From Flavobacterium psychrophilum (lineage in GTDB: Bacteria; Bacteroidota; Bacteroidia; Flavobacteriales; Flavobacteriaceae): DNA of 64,000 bases. Both the position numbers and the translations under genes were made by a program. The stretch is from assembly GCA_945860385.1 (NCBI GenBank), contig CAMAQD010000017.1, positions 1 to 64,000 of the forward strand, read 5' to 3'. Below are positions 1 to 10,413 of this stretch, in pieces. Each line of letters opens with the position of its first letter. The first letter of the stretch is position 1. The notes below the pieces were generated by a model. It saw only the letters and a list, made by a program, of their open reading frames with translations. It did no database searches and was not told where the DNA came from.

Positions 1-118
1 TAGTGTAAACACGCGTACAAACCCCTCTTCTTTGAGGACAAGAATCTAAAGCAACCGATTTACTCTTCTTAGTTATCTGAGTTCTTCCTGTTCTTACTAA
101 TTGTTGAATTGTTGGCAT
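1..118 (-). CDS. rpsL: 30S ribosomal protein S12, 5' end only
   Basis: Reading the minus strand from the ATG at 118 gives [18 protein letters not shown] and then a conserved stretch ending in [13 protein letters not shown]. This is the unmistakable N-terminus of ribosomal protein S12, which sits in the decoding centre of the 30S subunit. Only 39 codons lie inside the window; the rest runs off the left edge. In most bacteria rpsL opens the str operon (rpsL-rpsG-fusA), so that operon probably continues to the left. A well-formed promoter lies upstream at 172-202. Confidence 0.95.
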   Translation of the reverse strand, partial: MPTIQQLVRTGRTQITKKSKSVALDSCPQRRGVCTRVYT

Positions 119-171
119 AATTAATACTAAAAATTTCTTATATATTAAACTTCCCGCTTTTTACGGGGTTG

Positions 172-202
172 CAAATGTAGTAATTATTTTTTTCTAAACA
201 AA
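172..202 (-). promoter_or_regulatory. Promoter of rpsL (Bacteroidota -33/-7 type)
   Basis: On the minus strand, TTTG (199-202) is followed after 19 bases by TACATTTG (172-179). This matches the Bacteroidota housekeeping consensus TTG-N(17-23)-TAnnTTTG. It predicts a transcript starting near 165-170, with an rpsL leader of about 50 bases. Confidence 0.6.
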
Positions 203-388
203 CCATAATTAATTAATTTTTGCAAGAAGTAAATATTTGTTTATTAATGAAATACAGAAACAACTGTAAAACTCCAATTGATAAATAAAACAATACTTTT
301 ATAGCTCTTTCTATAAGACCAATTAACATTATGATTTTTATCACAAACAATAGATATTTGCGTTATATTTATTAAAATTTAAACTCCC

Positions 389-2086
389 TTGAAACTTTTA
401 GTCTTCATTTTACTGTTTTTAACCCTTGGGACAAATTGTTTTTCCCAAAATTTTCAATTACAACTAATTGGAAGCACTCCTTCTGAAAATAAAATTATAG
501 ATTCCCTAAGATACAATCCAAGTCACACCAATGTTAAAGCCATTTTTGACGAGGTTACTTCTATGTCTGAAAAACTGTCAAAAAATGGTTATTTAGATAA
601 TCAAATACTTGAAAACACAAGAAAAAATGATACTAGTTATATCGCAAAATTCAGCATAGGTAAAAAAATAAAATTTATACATATATATATAGGTAGAAAT
701 CGCGAGATAAGAGAGTTAGTTTCCGTGGATAAAAAAAAGGACACCTTAATTCTCCCTTACGTCGAAACAGAGTTCTTTTTGAACAGCACATTGCAAAAAT
801 TGGAGCAAAAAGGATTTGCATTTGCAAAAATAAAATTGATCAATATCAAAAGGAAAAATAATTCTTTATACGCTGATCTACAATTTGAATCTGGCCAACA
901 AAGACAATTGAATGCTATCGTGGTGAAATTTGCCGAAAGCAATAAAAAAAATAGTTTCCCCGAAGGCCATTTAAAACAAATAAATCGAAAATACCACAAC
1001 AGTACTTTCAATCAGGATGTAGTTAGAAAAATTCAAGATGATTTTGAAAAATTTGGATTTGTAAATCAAATTAAGACACCAGAAATTTTATTCACAAAGG
1101 ATACTACCAAAGTATATGTATATCTCGAAAGAAGGAAATCCAACACTTTTGATGGGTTCATTGGTTTTGCCAACAATGATAACGATAAATTAACCTTCAA
1201 TGGATACTTAGATTTAATTTTAGAAAATACAATTAAGGCTGGAGAGCAATTTTCGCTGTACTGGAAAAGTGACGGAAACAATCAAAAAACTTTTAAGGCG
1301 AGCATCGATTTGCCATACCTTTTTAAAACCCCAATCGGACTGAAGGCTCAAATAAACATCTTTAAACAAGACAGTATTTTTCAAAACACAAAAACTGCTA
1401 TCGACTTGGGCTATTTTATAGATTATAAAACCCGAATTTATTTGGGATACCAATCTACAGAATCCAGCGATATCCAAAACACAAATAATAGCACTATTAG
1501 CGATTATACAAATTCATTCCTTACCACAAATTTAGAATATTCTCGACCGGATAGTGCAAACACCACTTTTTCTAAAAAAACAAGCATATCCGTTCTGTTG
1601 GGTCTTGGAAATAGAGCTGTTTCCAATTTATCCGCAACCGAAAGCTCAAGTAAACAGACCTTTATCAATATTAATGCTATGCACAATTTCTATTTGAACC
1701 CTAAAAATTGTTTTAACATTAATTATCATAATTATTTCTTAAAAAGTGACACTTACATAATTAATGAATTGTACCGTTTTGGGGGAACAAGATCCATACG
1801 TGGATTTGCCGAAAATAGTTTGCAAGCCAATTTCATGACTGCTTTAATTACGGAATACCGTTATATTATTTCTTCCGAATTGTATGTCCATTCAATTTTA
1901 GATTATGGCTATTATAAAGACAATTCCTCAAATTATGAAAGCAACCTAATAGGAATCGGGCTTGGAATTGGCCTGCGCACCAAAAATGGATTACTTAAAT
2001 TAGTTCTCGCGAATGGACACACAAAAAATCAAGAAATTAAATTTTATGACAGTATAATAAACTTTAGCTATAAAACAAGTTTTTAG
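389..2086 (+). CDS. Omp85-type outer-membrane beta-barrel protein (BamA/TamA-like, short)
   Basis: A 565-residue protein with a signal peptide (about residues 1-19, ending NCFSQ). A mixed alpha/beta N-terminal half that could hold POTRA-like folds is followed by a beta-strand-rich half ending in Phe. The motif RFGGTRSIRGF at residues 463-473 is the conserved (V/I)RG(F/Y) loop-6 signature of the Omp85 superfamily, which inserts or translocates proteins across the outer membrane. It is much shorter than BamA of this phylum (about 850 residues) and stands alone, so it is more likely a TamA-like or specialised paralogue. The start is TTG at 389, chosen because it opens a good signal peptide. Substrate unknown. 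Confidence 0.75.
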   Translation: MKLLVFILLFLTLGTNCFSQNFQLQLIGSTPSENKIIDSLRYNPSHTNVKAIFDEVTSMSEKLSKNGYLDNQILENTRKNDTSYIAKFSIGKKIKFIHIYIGRNREIRELVSVDKKKDTLILPYVETEFFLNSTLQKLEQKGFAFAKIKLINIKRKNNSLYADLQFESGQQRQLNAIVVKFAESNKKNSFPEGHLKQINRKYHNSTFNQDVVRKIQDDFEKFGFVNQIKTPEILFTKDTTKVYVYLERRKSNTFDGFIGFANNDNDKLTFNGYLDLILENTIKAGEQFSLYWKSDGNNQKTFKASIDLPYLFKTPIGLKAQINIFKQDSIFQNTKTAIDLGYFIDYKTRIYLGYQSTESSDIQNTNNSTISDYTNSFLTTNLEYSRPDSANTTFSKKTSISVLLGLGNRAVSNLSATESSSKQTFININAMHNFYLNPKNCFNINYHNYFLKSDTYIINELYRFGGTRSIRGFAENSLQANFMTALITEYRYIISSELYVHSILDYGYYKDNSSNYESNLIGIGLGIGLRTKNGLLKLVLANGHTKNQEIKFYDSIINFSYKTSF

Positions 2087-2308
2087 AACGGTAATTAATT
2101 CCACCCCTTTTGCCAACAAACACTACATGTTTTATATTTAAAGTATAACTACTCCACGAAATACTAAATACATTATAAGTGAAATTTTAAATTGCTCTGA
2201 ATAAATATTATATATTTAAATTAGAAATCAGAGAAAAATATTTAACAGTTAAAAATATATTTTTTAAAAATTAAGTTTAACTTCGCCAGTTAATATTGCA
2301 TTTATATC

Positions 2309-4255
2309 ATGAAAAAAATTATTTTAAATACTCTGTTATTGAGTGTATTTTCTTTTTCAACTGTTTCATATTCTCAGTCAGATAGAGAAAAAGAAGAAAT
2401 TATAAGTCAAACAAACGTTTCAAGTCTTAAAGAATTAGCAGATCAATTTGATCAGGAACATAACATACGCTATGAAAGAATGATGAGGCTAGCCAAACAA
2501 TATAGCTGGCCAATTTCGTTTTTAAATGCGGATGGGAATTATTCTGAGTTGAACGAAGTCACTTCAAACGGAATTCCATTATATCGTGTAGCAGATAATC
2601 AAGGTTCGGCATTTACCTCAAGAGCCAATAAACTCCAACTAAACGGTGGCTTAGGTTTAAATCTCACTGGAAAAGATTTATTTGTAGGCGTTTGGGATCA
2701 AAATAATGTTAATATTAATCATTCAGATTTTGGAGGAAGAGCATTTGTTTTTGACAATAGTACAAATCCCACTTCCCCTCATGCCACACATGTGACAGGG
2801 ACTATAATTAGTTCAGGAGTTGAATCGGTTGCCAATTCAGGCAGAGGAATAGCTTATGAAGCCTATGCTTATGTGAATAGTTGGACGAATGATTTGGCAG
2901 AAATGGCAAGTTTAGCAGTAAATAATGGATTATTAGTATCCAATCACTCTTATGGATTAGACACTTCCGTACCTTCTAGTATTCCTGAATATATTTTTGG
3001 TGCATACAGACTCAGTTCACGAAATATAGATCAAATAACTTTTGATGCTCCTTATTTTCAGCCTGTTATTGCAGCTGGAAATAATAGAAATAAAACACTT
3101 CCTGTTAATGGATTAAAGAATGGATATGATTTGTTAACCGATTTTGGCACGTCCAAAAATGCGATTGTTGTAGCAGCAGTTGAAGGACTGAATATTGTTG
3201 GATATGTTGGGCCTAGCAGTGTGGTAATGTCTAATTTTAGCAGTTGGGGACCAACTGATGATAACAGAATTAAACCAGATATTTCCACAAAAGGAGTTAA
3301 TGTATATTCAACTACGAATGACGTCAGCAACAAAGCATATGCCACATTATCAGGTACTTCTATGGCGACACCTGGTGTTACAGGAACATTGTTATTGCTT
3401 CAACAACATTATTTGAATATAAATTCTGATTTTATGCGTTCTGCAACGTTAAGAGGTATAGTAGCTCATAGCGCTGATGAAGCAGGAGATTCTGACGGAC
3501 CAGATTCAAGGTTTGGATGGGGATTATTGAATGCTGAAAAAGCAGTAGGACTAATTACAAATGCTGCTTTAGCTAATCAGGAAGTTTTTATTAAAGAATT
3601 TGATTCAAGGACATCTCCTTTGATGAATAATCAAACTTACACAAAAATAGTTAAGTCAAAAGGCAATCAACCTTTGGTGGCGACTATCTCATGGACTGAT
3701 CGAGCAGGAGTGTTTAATGAAAGCGAGATAGATTTAACTACTCCTGTATTAGTGAATGATTTGGATATAAGAATTACAAAAGGAAATCAAGTTTATTACC
3801 CATGGCGTTTAGACAATATAAATACTAATCCAGCAATTCGTGCAGATAATAATGTGGATAATATTGAAAAAATTGAAATAAATACACCAGGAATTGACAC
3901 CTATACGATTACCGTTAGCCATAAAGGAAATTTAATTGGAGGAAGTCAAGATTTGTCCTTAATAGTTTCGGGTATTGATCAAAGTAATTTAGCAGTTAAT
4001 GATATTAATTTTAAATCTTTGAACATATGGCCAAACCCAATGAATGATTTAATTAATATTACTGTTGAATCCAATCTTCCCGAAGAAATGTATCTTGAAG
4101 TTTACAATTTGTTAGGGGCCAAGCAAATTAATAAAAAGCTTAATCATAACAGCCTTGTTAATACAATAGATGTTACTACTTTAATCCCTGGGTTTTATAT
4201 TTTCAAAATCAAACAAGGAAACAAGCAGTCTGTTTGGAAAATCTTAAAAAATTAA
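2309..4255 (+). CDS. Secreted subtilisin-like serine protease (S8) with T9SS type A sorting domain
   Basis: A 648-residue secreted endopeptidase. The signal peptide is residues 1-23. The S8 catalytic domain spans about 115-405, with Asp130 (VGVWD), His158 (HATHVTG), oxyanion Asn258 (AAGNN) and Ser351 (SGTSMATPG). A beta-sandwich of the KP-43 type follows, with WTD and LVNDLDI motifs at about 445-555. The last 80 residues (NIWPNP, YNLLG, PGFYIFKI) form a type A sorting domain, so the enzyme should be exported by the type IX system and then released or surface-anchored. All catalytic residues are present. It lies 401 bases before a SusCD operon, so it might supply peptides for that transporter; this is inference. 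Confidence 0.93.
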   Translation: MKKIILNTLLLSVFSFSTVSYSQSDREKEEIISQTNVSSLKELADQFDQEHNIRYERMMRLAKQYSWPISFLNADGNYSELNEVTSNGIPLYRVADNQGSAFTSRANKLQLNGGLGLNLTGKDLFVGVWDQNNVNINHSDFGGRAFVFDNSTNPTSPHATHVTGTIISSGVESVANSGRGIAYEAYAYVNSWTNDLAEMASLAVNNGLLVSNHSYGLDTSVPSSIPEYIFGAYRLSSRNIDQITFDAPYFQPVIAAGNNRNKTLPVNGLKNGYDLLTDFGTSKNAIVVAAVEGLNIVGYVGPSSVVMSNFSSWGPTDDNRIKPDISTKGVNVYSTTNDVSNKAYATLSGTSMATPGVTGTLLLLQQHYLNINSDFMRSATLRGIVAHSADEAGDSDGPDSRFGWGLLNAEKAVGLITNAALANQEVFIKEFDSRTSPLMNNQTYTKIVKSKGNQPLVATISWTDRAGVFNESEIDLTTPVLVNDLDIRITKGNQVYYPWRLDNINTNPAIRADNNVDNIEKIEINTPGIDTYTITVSHKGNLIGGSQDLSLIVSGIDQSNLAVNDINFKSLNIWPNPMNDLINITVESNLPEEMYLEVYNLLGAKQINKKLNHNSLVNTIDVTTLIPGFYIFKIKQGNKQSVWKILKN

Positions 4256-4270
4256 ACTGTATTCTCTTCT

Positions 4271-4308
4271 AGTCAATCTTTAAAATGATTATAATATGGA
4301 GATTGACT
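4271..4308 (+). terminator. Weak hairpin after the subtilase gene
   Basis: AGTCAATCT (4271-4279) is the exact reverse complement of AGATTGACT (4300-4308), with a 20-base loop. There is no strong T run, so termination is uncertain. The rest of the 401-base gap (4256-4656) is AT-rich. A possible but poor promoter, TTG at 4599 and TACTTTTA at 4622, lies before the susC gene; nothing else was recognised. Confidence 0.3.
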
Positions 4309-4656
4309 ATTAGATTTTCCTTGTTTAATGCAAAAATTTTGAGACTCAACTTCCATTTTATTTAAGGAAACATCGTTGGCTAATGTTTACAAGGTAAAAG
4401 TTGGCTTCACAGACTAATAGCCTCATTTTAAATAAACTTTACTGTAAAATTGGTATAAATTATATACAATCTTTCCTTTTAATATACCGTCAATCTACAC
4501 TTTTGGTGTATTTATCTTAGTGTTTTAGAGAATTTTTTATCAATAAAGTACTAAAATCCAATAATTTAAAACATTTTTTAGCAAAATTATTTAATTAGTT
4601 GATTAATTAACAATTAATTAATACTTTTACGCCATAACTAATTCAAATAAATTAAT

Positions 4657-7600
4657 ATGAGATCAAAATTCAAATGGATTTTTACGCTATTATTAGTGTC
4701 ATCAATGCAGTTTTCTTTTGCCCAAGAGAAAACAGTTTCAGGTACTGTTACATCAAAAACTGATGGTATGCCAATACCCGGAGCAAATGTTATTTTACAA
4801 GGTACTGGTAAAGGGGTACAAACTGACTTCGATGGAAAGTATTCCATTAAAGCAGCAGTTGGACAAAAACTGCTTATTTCAATTGTTGGGTCCAAAACAG
4901 CCACAGTAGTTGTAGGGACTAATAACAAAATTGACATTCAACTTGAAGATGAGGCTTCAAATCTTGAAGAGGTAATTGTACAAGGCTATGGTGTTACAAG
5001 AATAAAATCAAGGTCTAATGTTGCCTCAACAACGGTAAGTTCTGAAACCATAGAGAGCAGACCAAATGCTTCGTTTATTCAAACTTTGCAAGCTCAAGTA
5101 GCCGGTTTGAATATTACTTCAGGAACAGGACAACCAGGAGGGAACAGTCAGGTTATTATTAGAGGTACAGGTTCTGTTACTGGTAAAATTGAACCTTTAT
5201 ATGTAATTGACGGAATTCCTTTGAACAATGACAATTTCAGAACCATTAACCCTAATGATATAGAATCTGTTTCAGTTCTTAAAGATGCGGGGGCAACTTC
5301 CATATATGGTAATAGAGGTGCAAATGGTGTAATCATTGTTAAAACCAAAAAAGCTTCTTTTGAAGCACCACTTGCTGTTAAATACACATCAACAACTGGT
5401 TTTTCAAAATTACAACCTACCAAGTATAAATTAATGAACGCTCAACAATATCTTACTACTGAAAGATCTTTTGGTAAAGGTTTAGGTTTTACCGGAGGTA
5501 CTGCTGGTGCTCCGATGACCGATGCGCAAATTGCTGCTATGGAAACTACTGATTGGAATAATTATTTCTTCAGAACAGGTCTAAGTCAAGATCATGCATT
5601 ATCATTATCTTCTGGAGGTAAAAATGTTTCTTCCTTTACTTCTTTTGGATATTTTGATCAACAAGGAATTTTGAAAGAATCTGATCTAAAAAGGTTTAGT
5701 TTTAGAAGTAACGTAAGCGGCAAATCTGATAATAACAAATTTACTTATACTACAAATACTTCAATCAATTTTTCAAGAAGTAATGTTCCAGGGGCACTTG
5801 GTACAGGAGGGGTTAATCAAAATTTTGTATTAGGTGCTAATAATAGTTTACCTTATATTAAACCTTCTGATTATACTACAAGTGCTAAACTTTTTTCTGA
5901 TTATTCAAATGGAGGCACCTTGGCATTAACACCATTAATGCTTATTGACAAATTAAAAACGTTTAAAAATGTTGTTGAAGAATTTAAAGGCTTAGCTAAT
6001 GTAGATGCTGGTTATAAATTAACCGAAGATCTTAGTATTGGAACCTCCTTATCTGTAGATTATACTCAACTTACACAATATTCTTGGCAACATCCAATAT
6101 CTTTTAACTCCTTACTTTTTGCAACCGCAGCAGTGGCGAATGAAAGAGAAGCTCATATTTTTGATAGAGATTTAGCTTTTAAATCTACTTCTAGATTAAA
6201 TTACAACCACATATTTAATGACATACACACTTTTAGTGCGGCTGCTTATATAGAGTATATCGATGCGCATAAAGATGGCTTTAGCTTTTCACAAGCTGGT
6301 TTGAATCCTAAAACCACTTCGCCAGGAGCAGGAACAGGATACATATTAGACAATTCTACTAATGACAGATTTGTGCCAACTGTAGCAGCTTATACATTTA
6401 GAACAGGATTGTTCTCGTATTTTGCTACTGCTGATTATGATTATAAAAGTAAATATGGTATTGGGGCTACTATTCGTAGAGATGCTTCCTCTCGTTTTGC
6501 ATCTTCTAACAAATGGGGTACTTTCTATTCTGTAAGTGGACGATGGAATATAGACAAAGAGTCTTTTATGGAAGGATCTGTATTCTCAGCACTTAAATTA
6601 AGAGGGTCTTATGGTACTTCAGGAAATCAAGACATTGTAAATTCAACATTTGGAGCACTTAACAACACCAGAGAGTTATTTACTTCAGGTACTGGTTACA
6701 ATGGAACACAGTCTTTTATACTAGCGCAATTAGCGGTGCCAGATTTACGTTGGGAAAAAACAGCACAAGCTAATATTGGACTTGATTTTGAAGTTTTTAA
6801 ACAAAGATTAAGAGGTACATTTGATGTGTATCAGAAAAAAACAACTGATTTGTATTTACCAGTACCCTTATCAGCAATTAATGCAACTTCAACTATATTT
6901 GCTAACTATGGTGCTCTTGAGAATAAAGGAGTTGAAGCAACTTTATCTTATGATTTACTTAAAAGCGAAAATGGACTGAACCTTACTTTAAATTTCAATG
7001 GAGCATACAATAAAAACAAAATTATTGATGTCGCTGGAACTACTGGTGTAATTGATAATGGGAATACGGTTGTTCAAGAAGGTAGAATGATTGATGAGTA
7101 TTTTGTCACTAGATACCAAGGAGTAAATCCTGCGAACGGTAATTTGCTTTTCTTGAAAGCTAACGGAACATTAACTGAAGCTCCTGATGTTGTTACTGAC
7201 CGAGTTCTTTCTGGTAAATCAAAACTCCCAATGTATCAAGGTGGTTTTGGGTTAGATGCTAGTTATAAAGGATTTTTTGTAACATCAAACTTTTCTTATG
7301 CAGCAAAAGTATATAGAATTGACTTCGATTTACAAGGATTACAGAATCCTAGCAGTAATGTTGGAATTTTCAATTTTAGCTCTGATATGCTAAATGCTTG
7401 GACTCCTACTAATAGAGATACTAATATTCCAAGTTTGAAAGCCGCTAATTTTTCTTCGCAAAACAACTCTGACAGATATCTTATGGATGCCTCTTATGTA
7501 AGATTAAGATTTGCATCTGTTGGGTATAATTTTCCTAAAAAAGTTATAGCAAAAACACCTTTCAAAACGGTAAAACTTTTTCTTCAGGGAGAAAACATGG

Positions 7601-7710
7601 TTACATTCTCTAAATGGCGAGGATGGGATGCTGAAAGTCCACGTATTTCCGACCAATATCAATATCCTACGCCAAAATTAGTATCAGTAGGAATTAATTT
7701 AGAATTTTAA
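4657..7710 (+). CDS. SusC/RagA-family TonB-dependent outer-membrane transporter
   Basis: A 1017-residue SusC-like transporter that, with its SusD partner, imports oligomeric nutrients using TonB energy. It has a signal peptide (1-22), a carboxypeptidase-D-regulatory-like domain with the DFDGKYSI motif (about 26-100), a TonB-box-like LEEVIVQGYG stretch and a plug domain (about 113-232). The plug carries the SusC hallmarks VIIRGTGS, YVIDGIPL and SIYGNRGANGVI. A 22-strand-type barrel follows and ends in Phe. The susD gene begins 11 bases downstream, so the two are co-transcribed. The substrate cannot be read from sequence; no glycoside hydrolase or polysaccharide lyase is adjacent, but a secreted protease is, so peptides are possible. 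Confidence 0.95.
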   Translation: MRSKFKWIFTLLLVSSMQFSFAQEKTVSGTVTSKTDGMPIPGANVILQGTGKGVQTDFDGKYSIKAAVGQKLLISIVGSKTATVVVGTNNKIDIQLEDEASNLEEVIVQGYGVTRIKSRSNVASTTVSSETIESRPNASFIQTLQAQVAGLNITSGTGQPGGNSQVIIRGTGSVTGKIEPLYVIDGIPLNNDNFRTINPNDIESVSVLKDAGATSIYGNRGANGVIIVKTKKASFEAPLAVKYTSTTGFSKLQPTKYKLMNAQQYLTTERSFGKGLGFTGGTAGAPMTDAQIAAMETTDWNNYFFRTGLSQDHALSLSSGGKNVSSFTSFGYFDQQGILKESDLKRFSFRSNVSGKSDNNKFTYTTNTSINFSRSNVPGALGTGGVNQNFVLGANNSLPYIKPSDYTTSAKLFSDYSNGGTLALTPLMLIDKLKTFKNVVEEFKGLANVDAGYKLTEDLSIGTSLSVDYTQLTQYSWQHPISFNSLLFATAAVANEREAHIFDRDLAFKSTSRLNYNHIFNDIHTFSAAAYIEYIDAHKDGFSFSQAGLNPKTTSPGAGTGYILDNSTNDRFVPTVAAYTFRTGLFSYFATADYDYKSKYGIGATIRRDASSRFASSNKWGTFYSVSGRWNIDKESFMEGSVFSALKLRGSYGTSGNQDIVNSTFGALNNTRELFTSGTGYNGTQSFILAQLAVPDLRWEKTAQANIGLDFEVFKQRLRGTFDVYQKKTTDLYLPVPLSAINATSTIFANYGALENKGVEATLSYDLLKSENGLNLTLNFNGAYNKNKIIDVAGTTGVIDNGNTVVQEGRMIDEYFVTRYQGVNPANGNLLFLKANGTLTEAPDVVTDRVLSGKSKLPMYQGGFGLDASYKGFFVTSNFSYAAKVYRIDFDLQGLQNPSSNVGIFNFSSDMLNAWTPTNRDTNIPSLKAANFSSQNNSDRYLMDASYVRLRFASVGYNFPKKVIAKTPFKTVKLFLQGENMVTFSKWRGWDAESPRISDQYQYPTPKLVSVGINLEF

Positions 7711-7721
7711 TATAAAAAAAT

Positions 7722-9200
7722 ATGAAAAAAATTAATTTTATTTTATTCACAGTAATGTTCTCGTTGTTCATGTCTTGTTCAGATGGAATAGACCTTGTTC
7801 AACCAGGTGAACTAGGTTCAGCGGTTACTTTTCAAACCGTAGACGATTTACAATTAGGACTTAATGGAGTTTACGCAGCAATTGCCGGCGAAAACCCTAT
7901 CGCTTTTAGTACTGTTTTTACAGATGAAGTTGCCATTGGTTTTGCTAATGGAGGACAAGGTTTAAACGGAGGAGAATATATATTTAACTTAAATACGGGC
8001 TCAGCAGATGCTACGGCAATCTGGAATTCGAACTATGCATTAATTAACCGTGCCAATAGAGTTTTAGAAGCAGCTGCAAATATAACACCAACGGCTTCAA
8101 CCCTATCTAACTATAACAACATTGTAGCACAAGCGCACATATTAAGAGCTTGGGGTCATTTTGTATTGTTAAGCCATTTTTCAACTGATTTAAGTAGCGA
8201 TGCTGCATTAGGCGTAATTAAATTGGACTTTATTCCTCTAGTAACACAACAATTGCCAAGAAACACAAATGGAGAAGTTTTTGCTTTAATCAATTCAGAT
8301 CTTAATTTTGCTTCATCACTCACAACTAATGCTGCAAATACGTCTACTCGTACGTTTGTTTCTAAAGATTTTGTGCAAGCGTTTAAAGTTAGAATGGCTG
8401 CTTATCGTAAAGATTATCCAACAGTGCTTTCACTAGTAGATCAGCTAATTACCGATTATCCATTAACTCCAAGATCAGCTACTTTAGCTACAGAATCAAC
8501 ATCTATGTTTTTGAATATTTGGTCTGACGTTGCAATACCTACTGCTACTGCAAATGAAGTAATCTTTAAATTAGAGAGGGTCCCTGGTAATAGAACGATT
8601 AATAGTATTTGGTCTTCTGTAAACAGTACAATTACTGGATCTCCATTTTACGAAATGAGCACTGGTTTATATAATTTATTAAACAATGCAAATGATATTA
8701 GACGTAGAGCTTATTTAAGCACAACATCTGAACCTGCAAATGGAAAACTGGCTATAGGTAAATATCCTGGTTCAGGAGGTGTAGCTCAATTAAATGATGT
8801 CAAAATTTTCAGAACTGCTGAAATGTACTTATTAAAAGCCGAAGCTCTAGCATCTTCTGGAAATTATGCAGGAGCAGCTTTGCAATTACAGACATTAGTA
8901 AATGCTAGATTTGTTCCCGGTACAGCTCCAGTTATTGCTACACCAGCAAATGCGCAAGCTGCTTTTGCTGAAATTTTAAAACAACGTAGAATTGAACTTT
9001 GTTTTGAAGGTCATAGATATTTAGATCTTAAACGTCTTGGCGTAAGAGCAGGTGTTACTATTGATAGAGACCCTGCAGATTGCAACGCTTATAATGCATG
9101 TAGTATCCCAAATACCGATTACAGATTCACAATGCCAATACCTGTGTCTGAAACATCAGCTAATTCTGGTATAGTAGGTCAACAAAACCCAGGTTACTAA
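7722..9200 (+). CDS. SusD/RagB-family substrate-binding lipoprotein
   Basis: A 492-residue lipoprotein that caps the SusC channel. The signal peptide ends in FMSC with lipid-modified Cys19 followed by Ser-Asp. The N-terminal helical part shows the SusD pattern (AHILRAWGHFVLLSHF). The C-terminal part carries the typical EILKQRRIELCFEGHRYLDL signature and ends in an IP..E motif common in this family. It lies between the susC gene (11-base gap) and a third lipoprotein gene (21-base gap), so the three form one operon. Confidence 0.93.
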   Translation: MKKINFILFTVMFSLFMSCSDGIDLVQPGELGSAVTFQTVDDLQLGLNGVYAAIAGENPIAFSTVFTDEVAIGFANGGQGLNGGEYIFNLNTGSADATAIWNSNYALINRANRVLEAAANITPTASTLSNYNNIVAQAHILRAWGHFVLLSHFSTDLSSDAALGVIKLDFIPLVTQQLPRNTNGEVFALINSDLNFASSLTTNAANTSTRTFVSKDFVQAFKVRMAAYRKDYPTVLSLVDQLITDYPLTPRSATLATESTSMFLNIWSDVAIPTATANEVIFKLERVPGNRTINSIWSSVNSTITGSPFYEMSTGLYNLLNNANDIRRRAYLSTTSEPANGKLAIGKYPGSGGVAQLNDVKIFRTAEMYLLKAEALASSGNYAGAALQLQTLVNARFVPGTAPVIATPANAQAAFAEILKQRRIELCFEGHRYLDLKRLGVRAGVTIDRDPADCNAYNACSIPNTDYRFTMPIPVSETSANSGIVGQQNPGY

Positions 9201-9221
9201 CTAATTTAATAATATATAGAT

Positions 9222-10040
9222 ATGAAAAAATATTTTTTAAAATTCACGGTCTTTGTCCTCATTGTCGGGTTGTTTTCAAACTGTCAAGAAGACAAAATTA
9301 TGTACAGCGGAACTCCAGCGCTTGCAGCATTTGTATCAGATAAAGCGGATTTAGCAGTACTTGAAACTACTGTTTCTAAAGTAAAAATCGGAGTAGAGAT
9401 CTCAACAATTTCAACTTCAGATAGAACTATCGCGGTTACTATTGACCCTACATCAACAGCTTTAGCAACACAATATCAAATGGAAGCAACTACTTTAGTT
9501 GTTCCTGCTAATTCCTATTTAGGAGAAATTGTTGTTACTGGTAAATTTGCTGGTTTAGTTGTTGGTCAATCCGTAAAACTAATTTTAAATTTAACTAGTG
9601 TGGGTGACGCGGCTATTGAAGCAACTAGTAAAACATTTACATTGTCAATATTCAAGTCTTGTCCGTTAACTGACGCTTCAAAATTTAATGGAAATTACAA
9701 AGTTACCTTAGATCAATGGGAAGATTATTTAACAGGTCAACCAAACGACGGCACAGAAACAGTAGAATATAACGCTGCAAATGGACCACTAACTTTTAGA
9801 GTACGTAACTTTAACAGACCTTACATTACTGCTGCAACAAAAGCTAATGCTTATCTTATTTGCGTTATAAATCCTGCAACAGGAACAGTAACTGTAACAT
9901 CAAACCAAACATGGTCTTATGGCACCTCAGGATATGTAGTAACTGGAACTGGGACCGTAAGCGCTTGTACCGGTGACATAAATTTAGTTTTAAATTTCGG
10001 AGCTAATACTGGTTTTAAATTAAATTTAGTGAAATTGTAA
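9222..10040 (+). CDS. Lipoprotein of SusCD operon, two-domain, SusE-like position
   Basis: A 272-residue protein with a lipoprotein signal peptide ending FSNC (Cys21). Residues about 28-145 look like a beta-sandwich of the DUF1735/DUF4843/Calx-beta kind often found in accessory Sus lipoproteins. Residues about 146-272 form a second beta-rich domain beginning CPLTDASKFNGNYKV. As the last gene of the operon, followed by a strong terminator, it probably helps bind the SusCD ligand at the surface. The exact family is not certain. Confidence 0.7.
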   Translation: MKKYFLKFTVFVLIVGLFSNCQEDKIMYSGTPALAAFVSDKADLAVLETTVSKVKIGVEISTISTSDRTIAVTIDPTSTALATQYQMEATTLVVPANSYLGEIVVTGKFAGLVVGQSVKLILNLTSVGDAAIEATSKTFTLSIFKSCPLTDASKFNGNYKVTLDQWEDYLTGQPNDGTETVEYNAANGPLTFRVRNFNRPYITAATKANAYLICVINPATGTVTVTSNQTWSYGTSGYVVTGTGTVSACTGDINLVLNFGANTGFKLNLVKL

Positions 10041-10062
10041 ACTAATGTTCATAATTAATTTC

Positions 10063-10096
10063 AAGAAGCTGTCCAAATGGACAGCTTCTTTTTTTT
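10063..10096 (+). terminator. Rho-independent terminator of the first Sus operon
   Basis: A perfect 12-bp stem, AAGAAGCTGTCC (10063-10074) with GGACAGCTTCTT (10079-10090), has a 4-base loop and is followed by a T run. The rest of the gap to 10413 is AT-rich and shows nothing recognisable. Confidence 0.92.
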
Positions 10097-10413
10097 GAAC
10101 TATTGTTAACCCAGAATTAAATTAGGAAAAAAAGTTCACAAAAAAATATTGTTGAATCCCAAATTGAATTGCACAAAATACTACATGCAAACAAGAACAC
10201 TAAAAATCAAAAAACTAAAATTTATTAACACCTCTGCCAATAAAAATTTAAAATATCAAAATTATTATCTATTAAAAAACATATTATATAACAATACGCC
10301 TTTTAAATGTTAAAACGTTAAAATTAGTACCCATCGTTAAAAAAAGAATATAAATGTTAGGAAAGTTAACAAATTATTAAGATTTTTGTCTGACTAATTC
10401 AAAATATTTAAAA

